The translations under genes and the position numbers were made by a program. A DNA stretch of 64,000 bases, from NCBI GenBank assembly GCA_023376005.1, contig CM042157.1:65456036-65520035 (forward strand). Reading direction: 5' to 3'. This DNA is from Doryteuthis pealeii. Taxonomy: Eukaryota > Mollusca > Cephalopoda > Myopsida > Loliginidae. The notes below the pieces were generated by a model that made no database searches, was not told the origin of the DNA, and worked only from the letters and a program-made list of their open reading frames with translations. Positions 41,334 through 51,784 of the stretch are shown here, piece after piece (the first letter of the stretch is position 1; each line of letters begins with the position of its first letter).

Positions 41334-41670
41334 GTTTGGAGGTTGATTTTGAAGGCTATCACAATGCAGGTGTAAAGAATAAGGTAACAATGGTGTTGTG
41401 TGTTAACCTGTATTTTATTCTTGAATTTTCGAGATAAAATCTCTTTTTCAGAAGATCACTGGAACTGAAGTCGTCTTGTTATAGCATTTCTAGTTTGTTT
41501 GTTTTTTTAACTAGAAATGCCATAACAAGATAACTTCAGTTCCAGTGATCTTCTGAAAAAGAGATTTTTATCTCGAAAATTCAAGAATAAAATACAGGTT
41601 ACACACAACACCATTGTTACCTTATTCTTTACACCTGCATTGTTATAGCCTTCAAAATCAACCTCCAAAC
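41334..41670. mobile_element. Hairpin element with 162-bp arms (copy B only)
   Basis: The left arm 41334-41495 and right arm 41509-41670 are near-exact inverted copies with a 13-bp T-rich spacer. (TA)n lies on both sides. Copy A lacks it and has other TA-rich cassette DNA there. It could be a fold-back MITE. The right arm reads CTGAAAA..GAAA with a stem between, only loosely like a hammerhead. Confidence 0.75.
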
Positions 41671-41708
<38 letters not shown>

Positions 41709-41776
41709 TATATAAATTAAAAATGACATATATATCAATTATCAAGGAAGCACTCAAAGATTAAACAATGATTATA

Positions 41777-41823
<47 letters not shown>

Positions 41824-42110
41824 ACGGTTTCGGGATAAATTTGACAGTTACACAAGGAAAAAGAAAAAGTGCTTGGTAACTACAAAATTTAATGATTGTA
41901 AAAAAACTCAACAGGCACAGAAATTACACCACTTCTATTAAGGTTCACTCAAAATGCCAGTACTGCAAAGGCCCAGTTGATCGACAGAATTAAAGTAGTT
42001 TTTTAAACCCTTCGCAGGGAAACTGTAACATCAGCTTGCTCCAGGTTCCGGGCAGGATTGAGGCTGTGATCGATGCTAATGGCGGTTATTTTGAGTGAAC
42101 CTTGTTGAGA
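41824..42110. mobile_element. Rearranged mariner 3' ends, copy B
   Basis: Inverted mariner terminus (GGTTTCGGGATAAATTTGAC) joined at TTCACTCAAAA to a forward 3' coding end terminating ..GCGGTTATTTTGAGTGA. Counterpart of 15612-15862. Confidence 0.7.
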
Positions 42111-42179
42111 CATATATATACATATATACATATATAAAAATTACATATACAAGATGTGGTATTAAATATCTCACAATGG

Positions 42180-42785
42180 TTGATTGGTTGGCTGGTTGGT
42201 TGGTTGGTTGTTGGTTGGTTGATGGTTGATTGGATTTTACGGCATGTCAACTCTTGGGTTATTTTATGCCTTTTGTTTGATTCATTCTTGTTGGATATTC
42301 AATTTATTTTTTAAAAAATCATTTTAAAACACATTTTTAAACACTGTTTTACCCATAGATGGTACCCTAACAGGTACTATCACTCAGATCAGGGTGGACC
42401 TGGGAGTAATAAAGGGGTATTCCACATTAACTAGAGTTCTATAATTATAACTTAACCACTAGATGCATTTTAACGTCATACCCAGGACACCAAGACTCTC
42501 AGCCACCGCCTTCTAGCACATATATGATAAAAAGTGTTGGGATTGCTATAAGGGCAATAGGGTTGACGAGATGTCTCCTCTGATTGATCGGTATGGGCCT
42601 CTACGACCGCCCGTCTAGCCTAAGTAAGTAGAGTGTTGTATGTCATGAACTGCTCAGCCACCAGGATTCCGTCCTTAAGCATCATGGGTCGCTACCCACG
42701 GCCAACAGGTGATATTTTACCCCTCTGCAGAGATGCAGTCGATGTATTCTACAACCGCAGCCCACAGGGCAGGTCATACCCGGAG
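42180..42785 (+). mobile_element. Rep600 family member, copy B
   Basis: GGTTGGTT repeats, TTTTACGGCATGTCAACTC, GGTACCCTAACAGGTACTAT, CGTCATACCCAGGACACC, GGGCAATAGGGTTGACGAG, ending CAGGTCATACCCGGAGG. Confidence 0.65.
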
Positions 42786-42805
42786 GTATGGATAAATATA
42801 TATAT

Positions 42806-43340
42806 ATTTACCAAGCACGAGCAGGATGTGACACAAGGTCGATTTCTTATGGGGCGTTTAACAGGTTTGAGTTCAGAGTTTTCCTTCTCCTAGACCGCTT
42901 ACCTAGCCAAGGTTAAATAGCCCAATCTGACCTACTATTTACCGATAGCTAGAAGGAGAGTAGTTGGATGCATACCTTTCCAAGGGTATTAGCGCTATGT
43001 GAAATGCAAACAGCCTCGTCCAGAATTTGAAATCGGGTCGACGAGTCCACTTTCTACGACTGTAACCATTAAGCTCAGTCGGCAGAGCGTCCGGCTAGGA
43101 ATCACAAGGTTCCTGGTTCGATACTGGCCCTCGCCATCTCAGCCTATGAGTAGCACAGAGATCTGTGCGGTAAAGTGAGGAGCTGGTGGTAGGTGTAGCG
43201 TTCCACCTCAGATGCTAAAATAACCTCCTTGTTTTGGCGCTAGTGAAAAGAAGATAGACACCCTCGCTGTATGGTTCATACCGACTTTAGGCCGCCCCGA
43301 CGACGATGTAACCATTACACCACGCACCTCGAGTGTGGGT
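42806..43340. mobile_element. Antisense SINE-1 with nested SINE-2, copy B
   Basis: SINE-1 (minus) is split at its A-box region by SINE-2 (43071-43306, plus). TGTAACCATT at 43061-43070 is repeated at 43307-43316. SINE-2 has AAGCTCAGTCGGCAGAGCG and GGTTCGATACTGG (A and B boxes). Confidence 0.85.
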
Positions 43341-44024
43341 AAATATATGTACACATGTGTGTGTTCGTGTATGATTCGAAAGGGATTTATAAAAATATTT
43401 GCATGGAAGAAATATATTTCATCAGAAATATAAATATTTGATGTAATACTTTTTAAATTGTTGACACTCGTTGAAAGAGGGGAATAAATTTGAAACCGCA
43501 GCACAGCTGTTAGTGACGGAAACCTTTGAAAAATTGGAGTCAAAGTTCGGTTGTTTTTGTTTTTTTTTTTGTTTTTTGTTGTTGTTATTGTCTTTTCTTT
43601 TTTTCTTTTTTTTCTTCTGATTTAAGACACAAAGTATAAATGAATACTTCATTGTTCACCAACACGAACAGAACATCAAGAAGGAATTGGCCAAAAAGGA
43701 TCACATTACAAGTAAGTAAAATAAAACTTATCAAGTAATTAAATACCAACAAAAAAAGAGACAAAGACTCTACTGTATATTTAAAATTAATAACCCTTAT
43801 TCTTCTTTAAAAGATTATATCTGTTAAAATATTTAAAACCTGAAAAACTATGAATTAGCAGAGGTGGTTACTTCTAGAATAGGCTCAGTCCTAATTAGGG
43901 ATCATCAACCACACATTAATCATTTGTTGTGTTTTTATTTTTGTAAAAAATGTGTGAAAATAAACATCATTCTTCTTATTATTATCTATCTTCATTATTT
44001 TCTATTTCGGAAATATACAGAAAA
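43341..44024. other. Spacer, no gene
   Basis: Counterpart of 17140-17795, with T-rich and A-rich runs. Confidence 0.5.
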
Positions 44025-44475
44025 AGGTTGACCTCTGAAGACGGTCGGAAAATTAAAACGGAAAGTTTTTTGGTGGTTTCCAATGACATTTTAACTACAG
44101 TCTATGAATTAACATTTTGCGAATTGGGTTACGGGTTTAGGGGATTACGGTTGTTTTTAATTACGTATTGCTTAAAAAAAATAAACAACAACAAAAAAAT
44201 ACTATACATTTAATGTTGAAAAATATTTTTTTAAACTAAGTTTAATTGAAATTATACATTGCAATACTAACACAAACAACTGTCTCAATAATAGATTCAA
44301 TAATTAATTTCAATGGTTAATTAAATGTATAGTAATTTATTTTTTGTTTTTTGTTGTTTATTTTTTTAAACCTTAAAACCGTAACCAAATTCGCAAAATG
44401 TTAATTCATAGACTGCAGTTAAACTGTCATTTGGTACCAGCAAAAAACTTTCCGTTTTAATTTTACCGACCTAAA
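44025..44475. repeat. Inverted repeat with arms of about 200 bp, copy B
   Basis: CTGAAGACGGTCGGAAAATT ... TACGTATTGCTT is inverted as AAACCTTAAAACCGTAACC ... GTTTTAATTTTACCGACC around an AT-rich centre. Confidence 0.65.
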
Positions 44476-45220
44476 TCAGAAGGCAGTCTAGTTTGTTTTA
44501 GTTTTAACTAAAACAAACTTTTAAGCCGGAAGAAAACTTTCAGTGGAGGTAGTCAATGTTTGCTCATTTGAATTCCATAATATTTAAATATATAACTATT
44601 TAAAAAAAAAATTTTTTTGAATATTAAATGTATAGTAATTTGGGTTTTTTGTTGTTTATTTTATTTTTTTTTCAGAAGTCAGCCCAATATTAATATACAG
44701 ATCAAATTCTGCTGAATATTTGATCCGACAGTTCCCCAAAATGCCGTTTAATTTCTTTTTCTTACCATTATTTCTGAATTCACCTAATTTAATCTTAGAA
44801 TTTTCCATGCTATTGCTGTTTTTGGTCTGATTAGGTAACTTATAACAAAAATATATTACTCTATTAGAAAAAAAAAATCTAATTAGTTTATAGACTTTTA
44901 AAAAATCTGTCTTGATAATAAATTTCCAGTTCGAAGAGAAATATTAAAGTGTCGGATCAAGTCTCCAATAAGCACCCCAAATCCCACCAGTAATGAAAAG
45001 GTTACTTTTGTTTGTCACTGTAAGTTTCTGATTATTTGTAAACAAACTAACAGACGATTTTTGCACTTATATTGTATCTGACATCAAAATTTCTCAGTAA
45101 TTTCAATATTGATTTTAATAATAAATAATTAGTTATTTCATGTTATTATTGTTAGCATTTGTGAAAATATTAAGTTTTAGCATTTTTTTAATCATACTTT
45201 TTAATTTTAATCAGAAGTTT
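44476..45220. other. Spacer upstream of the LTR element, no gene
   Basis: AT-rich. The part 45060-45190 recurs, diverged, just downstream of the 3' LTR (49590-49745). Confidence 0.5.
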
Positions 45221-45602
45221 TGTAGTAACGAGTCGAACTTACCTGACTCAAAGCGTCCTCGATGCCTGGCATGCGAAACTGTCCCTGGCAAGGAAAGGAA
45301 TGTGGTTGGGGGAGAAGGAATGTGGTACGCCATTATGCCCACTCTGAGTAAGAAGTGTCAAGAAGTTCGAGGGGGTAGAATGACTTTTTATAGAGGTTGC
45401 GAGGCATTATGGGTGACTACCCATGGTGCATTGCAACTTTATTTGGCTATAAAAAGCGACCTATTTTGGCCTGAACGGTGCACTGCATTTTTGTTCTTCA
45501 GTAACAGAGTGTCGAGAGAGCGAAAGAGGAAGTGAAAGAAGAGGAAGAAGAGGAAAAAGAAGAAGAGGAGAAAGAGAAAGAGAAGCTGGTGGACAATTTT
45601 CA
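45221..45602 (+). repeat. 5' LTR, copy B
   Basis: TG...CA, with a palindrome ATGGGT-GACT-ACCCAT (45411-45426), TATAAAAAG at 45448-45456 and a purine-rich 3' part (GAGGAAGAAGAGG). Confidence 0.85.
45448..45456 (+). promoter_or_regulatory. TATA box of the 5' LTR
   Basis: TATAAAAAG in the U3-like part. The same motif stands in the 3' LTR (near 49421) and in copy A. Confidence 0.6.
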
Positions 45603-45689
45603 AGCTATTTCGGCTAAATTCGGAAACATGGACAGAATGTTCGATTACAGTTTGGTGGGTCTCCTTCTGACGAACCGATCATCAAATGG

Positions 45690-46299
45690 ATTCAGCACGT
45701 TGAAATGATTTGCGAACTTTGCAGGAGAACGGATGTCGAGCTGATACTACCATTGCGCCTGCGAGGTGGTGCCCTCACTGTGTACCAACAATTAAACAAG
45801 GATGATAAGACCAATTTTCAGCGCCTACGCCCCTGACTCGTTCAGTGTGTAGGATCAATTCGTGGCGCGGCGACTTCGACCCGAGGAGACAGTAAACGAG
45901 TATTTGGCGGACCTGCAGCGACTAGATCAGCTTGTAGGGGAGCGACGAATGATCTGTGCTTTTGTTGCTGGACTGCCACAGCACGTACGTCGGTTGCTGC
46001 GAGCGTCATCGTGCATGGACGATATGACAATGGGTGAACTCGTGGACAAGGTACGGGCCATTATGACCGACACTGAGCAGCCCGAAGAGATCGTTGCTGC
46101 CGCTCAGCCTGCTCCCGTGCCAGCTGGGACCCGGAAGAACGATATTATTTGTTGCAAGTGCTCCGGTCCCAACCATTTGTTCAGAGATTTCTTCCTAGGA
46201 CGCTCAGGCACAGCCCCTGAACGACCATCTCAGTTGCCACGGACGATTCGATGTTTCCGGTGTAAGAAGACCGGACACATTGCTTTTGAGGGTCCGTGA
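45690..46299 (+). pseudogene. Gag polyprotein, copy B
   Basis: The frame from 45862 (145 codons) is the C-terminal half of Gag. It has a capsid-like segment (VNEYLADLQRLDQLVGERRM, CAFVAGLPQHVRRLLR) and two zinc knuckles: C97, C100, H105 with Phe110 instead of the last Cys, and C131, C134, H139 with Gly144 instead of the last Cys. The N-terminal half (45690-45860, including LPLRLRGGAL) is in other frames. Both knuckles have lost their last cysteine, so packaging would fail. The start codon of the ancestral protein is not determinable here. Confidence 0.75.
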
Positions 46300-46523
46300 A
46301 ACGCTGCAGGGAAGAAGTCAGCAGCGTCAGCTTGCTCCCCAGGGAAAGGAGAAATGAGGCGCTGCCAACAGTTAACGTACATGTTAACGGGATGAAATGT
46401 ATAGCCCTAGTAGACACTGGATGTACGCAGACGTTGGTCACCAGATTTGTGTGCCGTGCCTGGAGGCTCGGACAAGCTAGGGTGCTAACAGCGGATGGGA
46501 AAGCAATAAAGTGCTGCGGGTGA
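46296..46523 (+). pseudogene. Retropepsin-type aspartic protease, copy B
   Basis: A 75-codon frame overlapping the gag stop, with the active-site triplet at D40-T41-G42 (CIALVDTGCTQTLV) and the following hydrophobic strand. The C-terminal part (VVGVxxLLGNDA-like) lies beyond the stop in another frame (46570-46640). It would process the Gag-Pol precursor, but is broken here. Confidence 0.75.
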
Positions 46524-46559
46524 AGCCGAATTCAGCTCTGTGTAAACAGCACTGAGCCT

Positions 46560-47640
46560 GCGTATGTTGATGCCCTAGTTGTAAATACGTGGTTGTTGGA
46601 GTTTGACCTCATACTGGGAAATGACGCCATCTGAGCTTTTGGCGGCATGACCATCACACATGCTGGAACAGTGAGCTTTGGTGGGCGAAAGGCAGACGTA
46701 TGCGCAGCAATCCAATTCGATGAGCCGGATTTCCGTGTGGATTATGATGAAGAACAGAATCGTTGGATTGCTAAATGGTAATGGTCCGGGGGACGAGCTC
46801 CAGAGCTCCTGTGCAATAAGGTACCGGAGTATCAAGTTCCCAAACATGCCAGAAAGAGCTACAAAGCCGAACTTCGTGATTGGATAGAGAATGGCTGGTT
46901 GCTGCCCTACCCGAAGAGAGACTTGGTCCACCTAAAGGACTGGTTCCGCTAATGGCCGTGATTCAGCACAATAAGAGTAAAGTGCGTCCGGTCATGTACT
47001 ACAGAGAGCTGAATGAGCATGTCGATGCATTTTCGGCTAATGCTGATGTGTGCGCGGCCACGTTGAGAGAATGGCGTAAGAAAGGTGCGAATGTGTCACA
47101 GTTTGATTTGAAACGAGCATACCTTCAAGTTTGCATTGTCGAATCTTCGTGGCCATATCAGACTGTGATATTCAGGGGGCAAAGGTATTGCCTCACCCGG
47201 CTGGGTTTTAATCTCAATGTGGAGCCTCTCATCATGAAATCTATTGTCGAAGCCGTTATGTCCTGAGACCCGACTATCAAGAGCGCCACGCCGGCGTACA
47301 TCGACGACATTTTCATCAATGAAGATTTAGTTTCGACAGCTCGGAAGCACCTGTCTGAATACGGCTTAATTTGTAAGGATTTAGAGCGACTACAGGATGG
47401 TGCCAAAGTCCTTGGTCTACAGGTTTGGGGGGAAAATAGTATCCTCCGTTGGAAGCGGGGGAGTGAAGTTCCCGATGTTCCCCAGGTTATTACACGACGT
47501 AACACATTTTCCCTGTACGGGAGACTTGTGGGTCATTTTCCTGTCTGTGGCTGGCTCAGAGTGGCTGCTGGATTCATCAGGCGTCGGGCAAATGCAGTAT
47601 CCGACAGTTAGGATACTGCGCTTACCGATCCTCTGCTGGA
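46560..47640 (+). pseudogene. Reverse transcriptase, copy B
   Basis: One frame carries nearly the whole domain after about 46912. It has VRPVMYYRELNEHV, QFDLKRAYLQV (first catalytic Asp), RYCLTRLGFNLNVEP and the YIDD box at 47297-47308, then a connection region (LQVWGEN, GRLVGHFPVCGWL). It is stopped by TGA at 47264-47266 and TAG at 47609-47611. Upstream of 46912 the coding continues in another frame (DWIENGWLLPYP). The YIDD is an accepted variant of the YxDD active site. Confidence 0.85.
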
Positions 47641-47641
47641 G

Positions 47642-48121
47642 ATGATGATACGAGAGACAGTTTCCCGGGTTAAGCGGAATGATCCAGTCAAGGGAAAATG
47701 GTGCACTGCCGGCCTGGAGATGGATTTGTGGGTTGACGCAAGCTCGCTTGCTACGGGGGTGTCATTGGAAGACAACGGAGCCGTGATCGAAGATGCGTGC
47801 TGGCTGCGCCCGGACAATGACCCCCAGCATATTAATTTGGCCGAGCTCGATGCGGTGGTGAAGGGTGTCAACCTTGCCCTTCAATGGCAGGCCAAAGTGC
47901 TTCACCTAAAAACGGACTCATTGTGTACGTACCATTGGCTCAAGAACAGTTTGAGCGGAAGGTCAAGGGTACGAACGAAAGCGGTCGCAGTGATGCTGGT
48001 TAGGAGAAGACTCTACACACTCTCGCAGCTGATTGAAGAGTATGAACTGGCCATTGATGTGACGCTGGTATGGTCAGAGCAGAATAGAGCTGACGAACTG
48101 ACAAGAGTGCCACAACAATAG
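47642..48121 (+). pseudogene. RNase H domain, copy B
   Basis: An open frame of 159 codons with catalytic residues in order: D32 (LWVDASSLATGV), E68 (INLAELDAV) and D92 (HLKTDSLCTYHW). It ends VTLVWSEQNRADELTRVPQQ at a TAG (48119-48121) that falls inside the polyprotein. The next domain continues in the same frame, so this is a nonsense change, not a natural end. Confidence 0.85.
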
Positions 48122-48130
48122 TTTAAGGCC

Positions 48131-49171
48131 ATGAAAAAGGGGGATGAGATGGCGCCGGATGTTTGCGCTGCTGCTCTGAGTGAGTCCCAGATATTAAGTA
48201 TTCACCGGCATAGCGGGCACCCTGGAGTAAGGCGAACAACCTACTTTGTGCGTCGAGTTAGCCCATCAACGACAAAGGAAGCTGTAATATCTATAGTGCG
48301 ATCCTGCGTGGACTGTCAATCCATCGACCCAGCACCAGTGCACTGGAGGAAGAGAAAACTAGACGTGGGCACTAATTGGAGTCGGCTAGGAATGGACATT
48401 ACCCACTACGGGGGTGAACACTTCCTAAGTCTCATCGACTGCGGACCCTTCCAATTTGCTATGTGGCGACCAATTCGGTACCAGGATTCGGGTACAGTAG
48501 CCCGTCAATTGGAGGCAATCTTTTACGAGCGGGGTCCGCCAAACGAGATACTGACTGACAATGATACTGCCATTACCAGCAGGAGTTTTCAAAACTTCCT
48601 CGAAGATTGGGGAGTACGGTTGCGTCGATGCGCATACACACCGTCCGGGAACGGAATCGTTGAACGGTGTCACCGGACGATAAAAACAATTGCGGCCAGG
48701 AAGCAGTGTACCATACAAGAGGCTGTGTACTGGCATAATGTAACACCCAAAGACGATGTTTCGTCTTCTTCAGCACCAGCCAATCGGATACACTCTCCCG
48801 AAGATGAGAGCTTCTCTGAGGAAAGTATGAGGTTGGTTCAGGTGGGATCCTCCTCATCAGAATTATTCACTGCCAGTGGTTCTTCAGATGAATCATCTAC
48901 AGACGAGCCGAGTCTGGGACATCATCCCCGCACCATCGGGAGAGGGGAGACTGACACTAGGGAGCATTGCGATCAACGAGGACAAGCCAGTGTTACTCAC
49001 CTGAGAGCTAGGCAAGGGTCGTCCAACGACGAGACACCCACAGACAACCCGGTATTGCCAAGCGATCCACTATCACCGTTCGCTGCGATCGCCAGGATAA
49101 TCAACCCGACCCCGTCTCCCTCAGGAGAAGCACGCGTCAAAAACGTCCTGCTCACACTGTACTTTTTGTGA
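48131..49171 (+). pseudogene. Integrase, copy B (GPY/F segment deleted)
   Basis: A 346-codon frame. The zinc-binding part has H27, H30, C59 and C62. The catalytic triad is D89 (GMDITHYG), D143 (EILTDNDTA) and E178 (GNGIVERCHRT), in the usual D,D35E layout. After WHNVTPKDDVS the frame jumps to SAPANRIHSPEDESFSEES. The GPY/F-like segment found in copy A is missing. An acidic, serine-rich, probably disordered tail ends near the purine tract. The catalytic core looks intact, but it lies downstream of three stops. Confidence 0.88.
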
Positions 49172-49188
49172 TCACGATATCAGGGGGG

Positions 49189-49572
49189 TGTAGTAACGAG
49201 TTGAACTTACCTGACTCAAAGCGTCCTTGATGCCTGGCCTGCGAAAACTGTCCTGGCAAGGAAAGGAATGTGGTTGGGGGGAGAAGGAATGTGGTACGCC
49301 ATTATGCCCACTCTGAGTAAGAAGTGTCTTAAAAGTTGGAGGGGGCAGAATGGACTTTTTATAGAGGTTGCGAGGCATTATGGGTGACTACCCATGGTGC
49401 ATTGCAACTTTTATTTGGCTATAAAAAGCGACCTATTTTGGCCTGAACGGTGCTCTGTATTTTTGTTCTTCAGTAACAGAGTGTCGAGAGAGCGAAAGAG
49501 GAAGTGAAAGAAGAGGAAGAAGAGGAAAGAAGAAGAGGAGAAAGAGAAAGAGAAGCTGGTGGACAATTTTCA
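49189..49572 (+). repeat. 3' LTR, copy B
   Basis: High similarity to 45221-45602 with about a dozen small differences (for example AGTTG for AGTCG, and TCTTAAAAGTTGG for TCAAGAAGTTCG), followed by AGTTT. Confidence 0.85.
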
Positions 49573-49891
49573 AGTTTATAGAGATTTTGCACTTACGATA
49601 TATTAAATAAATAGTTCATATTATTAATGAACAAACGAAAGACACGTTTTTATATTAGAATAGTTTTTGATTTTGATTTTTTTTTTAAGATAGTTATTTC
49701 ATGTTATTGTTGTTAGCATATGGGAAAAATCAATTTTGACTAACGATGAATTGATATCGTTATTGCTGTTCTTTTTTAATAAACAAATACTTTTTTATAA
49801 TTTCTGAAAATATTAATTTTTAATTTGATCACATGGTTGGTATACGTAATCAAATTAAATTCAATAGATACAACTTTTTTATAGATAAATA
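49573..49891. other. Spacer, partly a copy of the upstream flank, no gene
   Basis: TTTTGCACTTA..GATAT and AGTTATTTCATGTTATTGTTG recall 45060-45150 upstream of the element. No gene. Confidence 0.45.
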
Positions 49892-50400
49892 TGTTACATA
49901 ATTATTAGTGCCTAATATTTATGGCAATAGTGTAGAAACATAATGGCGATTAGTGCAGCTGATGGCCTGAGAGTGATTGACGGCGCTTGACCTCACTCTA
50001 ACCTTGCCTTCCGGGGATAAATCGTGAGAACCGCAAGGCATAGAAGACCCTGTTCCGGTTTAAGGATACTAAGTAACTCAGTCAGTAAGAAGGTAGGAGC
50101 CCGATAGGGTAAGTCGATCTGCGCAGATGCTGGGTTGGGATTTGGAAATAAAGTAACATCAACGTAAATTGAAGTCTTGTGTTTATTACCTAAAAACTAA
50201 CAATGACACAGGGCTTCTGATAAAGAGAAATCCCTAACAGAAAACCAGACCGGAATCCCCAAGTCAACACCAGACGCTAGACCAGACCAAGTTAAGATGA
50301 CAGAAGAAGAACCAAAGCCGGCCAGAAGAATAGATGTCCAAGATATAGAAGCAATAGTAAAGAAGTAAGAGAAGTAAGAAAGGGTATACAAGATTTGTAT
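49892..50400 (+). mobile_element. LTR-like repeat (LTR-B) with leader, plus orientation
   Basis: TGTTACATAATTATTAGTGC opens and CTAAAAACTAACA (50202) closes a block of about 311 bp with AATAAAGTAAC near its end, like an LTR with a polyadenylation signal. It is followed by about 190 bp of leader (GCTTCTGATAAAG onward). A diverged inverted copy lies at 54135-54637. No coding part is present. Confidence 0.55.
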
Positions 50401-50553
50401 TCGATTTACACTGGTTGGTACCGTGAAACCTCAGTATGAAACAATACTTTTAATCAGAAGTTTATGAATTATTTTCAAACCTTACGAAAATGCTACAAAC
50501 ACCAAGCCTACATTAGCTATACGGAATAGTTAATAAAAGGAATAGGAATACCT
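50401..50553. other. Spacer, no gene
   Basis: Short unclassified AT-rich stretch. Confidence 0.5.
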
Positions 50554-50812
50554 TTAGCTCAGTCGGTAGAGCGTTCGACTAGGGATCCCAAGGTTCTCTG
50601 GTTCGATACCGGCCCTCGCCAACGCAGCGTCTGAGTAGCACAGGATCTGTGCGGTAAAGTGAGGAACTGATGGTAAGGTGGGCGCTTCACTTCAGACGCT
50701 AAAATAATCTCCTTGGTCTAGCGCAAGTGAAAAGGGGTATGACTTCCTTCGCTGTCTGGCTGATACGCGAATTAGGCGCGTTTCCGACGACTTTACTTAC
50801 TGTATTTTATAC
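50554..50812 (+). mobile_element. SINE-2
   Basis: TTTAGCTCAGTCGGTAGAGCG and GGTTCGATACCGG form a good tRNA-like head. The body GATCTGTGCGGTAAAGTGAGG and CTCCTTGGTCTAGCGC follows, with a degraded tail. No clear target duplication. Confidence 0.8.
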
Positions 50813-51086
50813 AGGAAAGTACCATTTTCTCAGATGAATAAAAAAGTATACCATTCGATGAATCGTGATTTGGGATTTTCGCATAAGACTGTCGACCATT
50901 CCTGTGTTTTTCGTTTTACAGAGAATACAACGTGCAACGCCAAAACAATTGACAGCCATTGGGATCGTCATAAACAATCTATTAAAGTATGCTCGGGTGC
51001 CAGAGATCTCAATTGGATCCTATCTGAAAGAATGCATGTGGCACGAGAGGGTGCACGGAAAATAATTTTCAAATTGTGTCATACTA
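50813..51086. other. Spacer with a weak open frame
   Basis: The plus-strand frame 50834-51184 (116 codons) has no recognisable motif and runs into the SINE head, so I do not support it as a gene. Confidence 0.45.
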
Positions 51087-51370
51087 TTATGAACAAAGGG
51101 CCGCGGTTAGCTCAGTCGGTAGAGCGTTCGGCTAGAAACCACAAGGTTCCTAGTTCGATACCGGGTCCCGCCATCTCAGCGTAATGAGTAGCACAGAGAT
51201 CTGTGCGGTAAAGTAAGGAGCTGATGGTAGGTGTGGTGCTCCACCTCAGATGCTAAAACAATCTCCTTGGTCTAGCGCTAGTGAAAAGGGATAGACTCCC
51301 TCGCTGGCTGGCTGTTACCGACTTTAGGCGCCCCGTTGACTGACTGACTGACTGACTGATTTATGAACAA
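51087..51370 (+). mobile_element. SINE-2, complete with 10-bp target duplication
   Basis: TTATGAACAA at 51087-51096 and 51361-51370 enclose 264 bp. The head is TTAGCTCAGTCGGTAGAGCG (A box) and GTTCGATACCGGGTCCCGCC (B box). The body has GATCTGTGCGGTAAAGTAAG and CTTGGTCTAGCGCTAGTG, and the tail is (GACT)n. This is the best reference copy of the family in the window. It resembles a tRNA but has a SINE body, so it is not a functional tRNA gene. Confidence 0.92.
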
Positions 51371-51694
51371 CTTAAATTTTCGTATTTCAAATTCATTCCG
51401 TTTCTGATATTCACGTTTTTACGAAACCCCAAATTAGACAGAGACGCTAAACGATGTTTTTTTTCTTTTATGTTGAGTTGACTTTATATGATAATTAAAA
51501 AAATAAATGAATTTCATTTCGGTTTCCCATTCTGAGTTTTTTATCAACAGTTTTTTATCTGCCGTTGAATTATTCGAGAGAAAATGTTTGAAGATCATTT
51601 TGATGGTGGTGATGATAGTGAAATTAACGGAATCATGTAAGTAAATTATACATTGTTTTCTAAATAATCCTACTTATATATTATAAATTCCCGA
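51371..51694. other. Spacer, no gene
   Basis: AT-rich, unclassified. Confidence 0.5.
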
Positions 51695-51700
51695 ATATAT

Positions 51701-51752
<52 letters not shown>

Positions 51753-51784
51753 ATATATTATTATTATATTATTATTACAATATA
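51695..51784. repeat. (TA)n with (TTA)n
   Basis: TA and TTA runs. Confidence 0.9.

Larger units (their letters stand above)
45221..49572 (+). mobile_element. LTR retrotransposon (gag-pol, probably Ty3/Gypsy type), copy B
   Basis: The LTRs at 45221-45602 and 49189-49572 begin TGTAGTAACGAG and end TTTTCA, with AGTTT on both outer sides (45216-45220, 49573-49577). The internal order is gag, protease, reverse transcriptase, RNase H, integrase, with no envelope frame. A purine-rich tract (CAGGGGGG) precedes the 3' LTR. The only TGG-starting primer-site candidate (TGGTGGGTCTCC, near 45652) is about 50 bp inside, so the true LTR may extend that far and the 3' LTR may be truncated. Domain order fits Ty3/Gypsy. 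BEL-type has the same order and is not excluded. Confidence 0.85.

Noticed and set aside
41560..41600. CTGAAAA..GAAA hammerhead-like order in the right hairpin arm
   Set aside because: Two of seven core bases differ and there is no UH cleavage site in the right place.
51104..51177. Possible tRNA gene
   Set aside because: The A and B boxes are good, but the sequence continues into a SINE body with a target duplication around the whole unit.
50834..51184. 116-codon plus-strand frame
   Set aside because: It has no domain, runs into a SINE head and lacks a second copy to test conservation.
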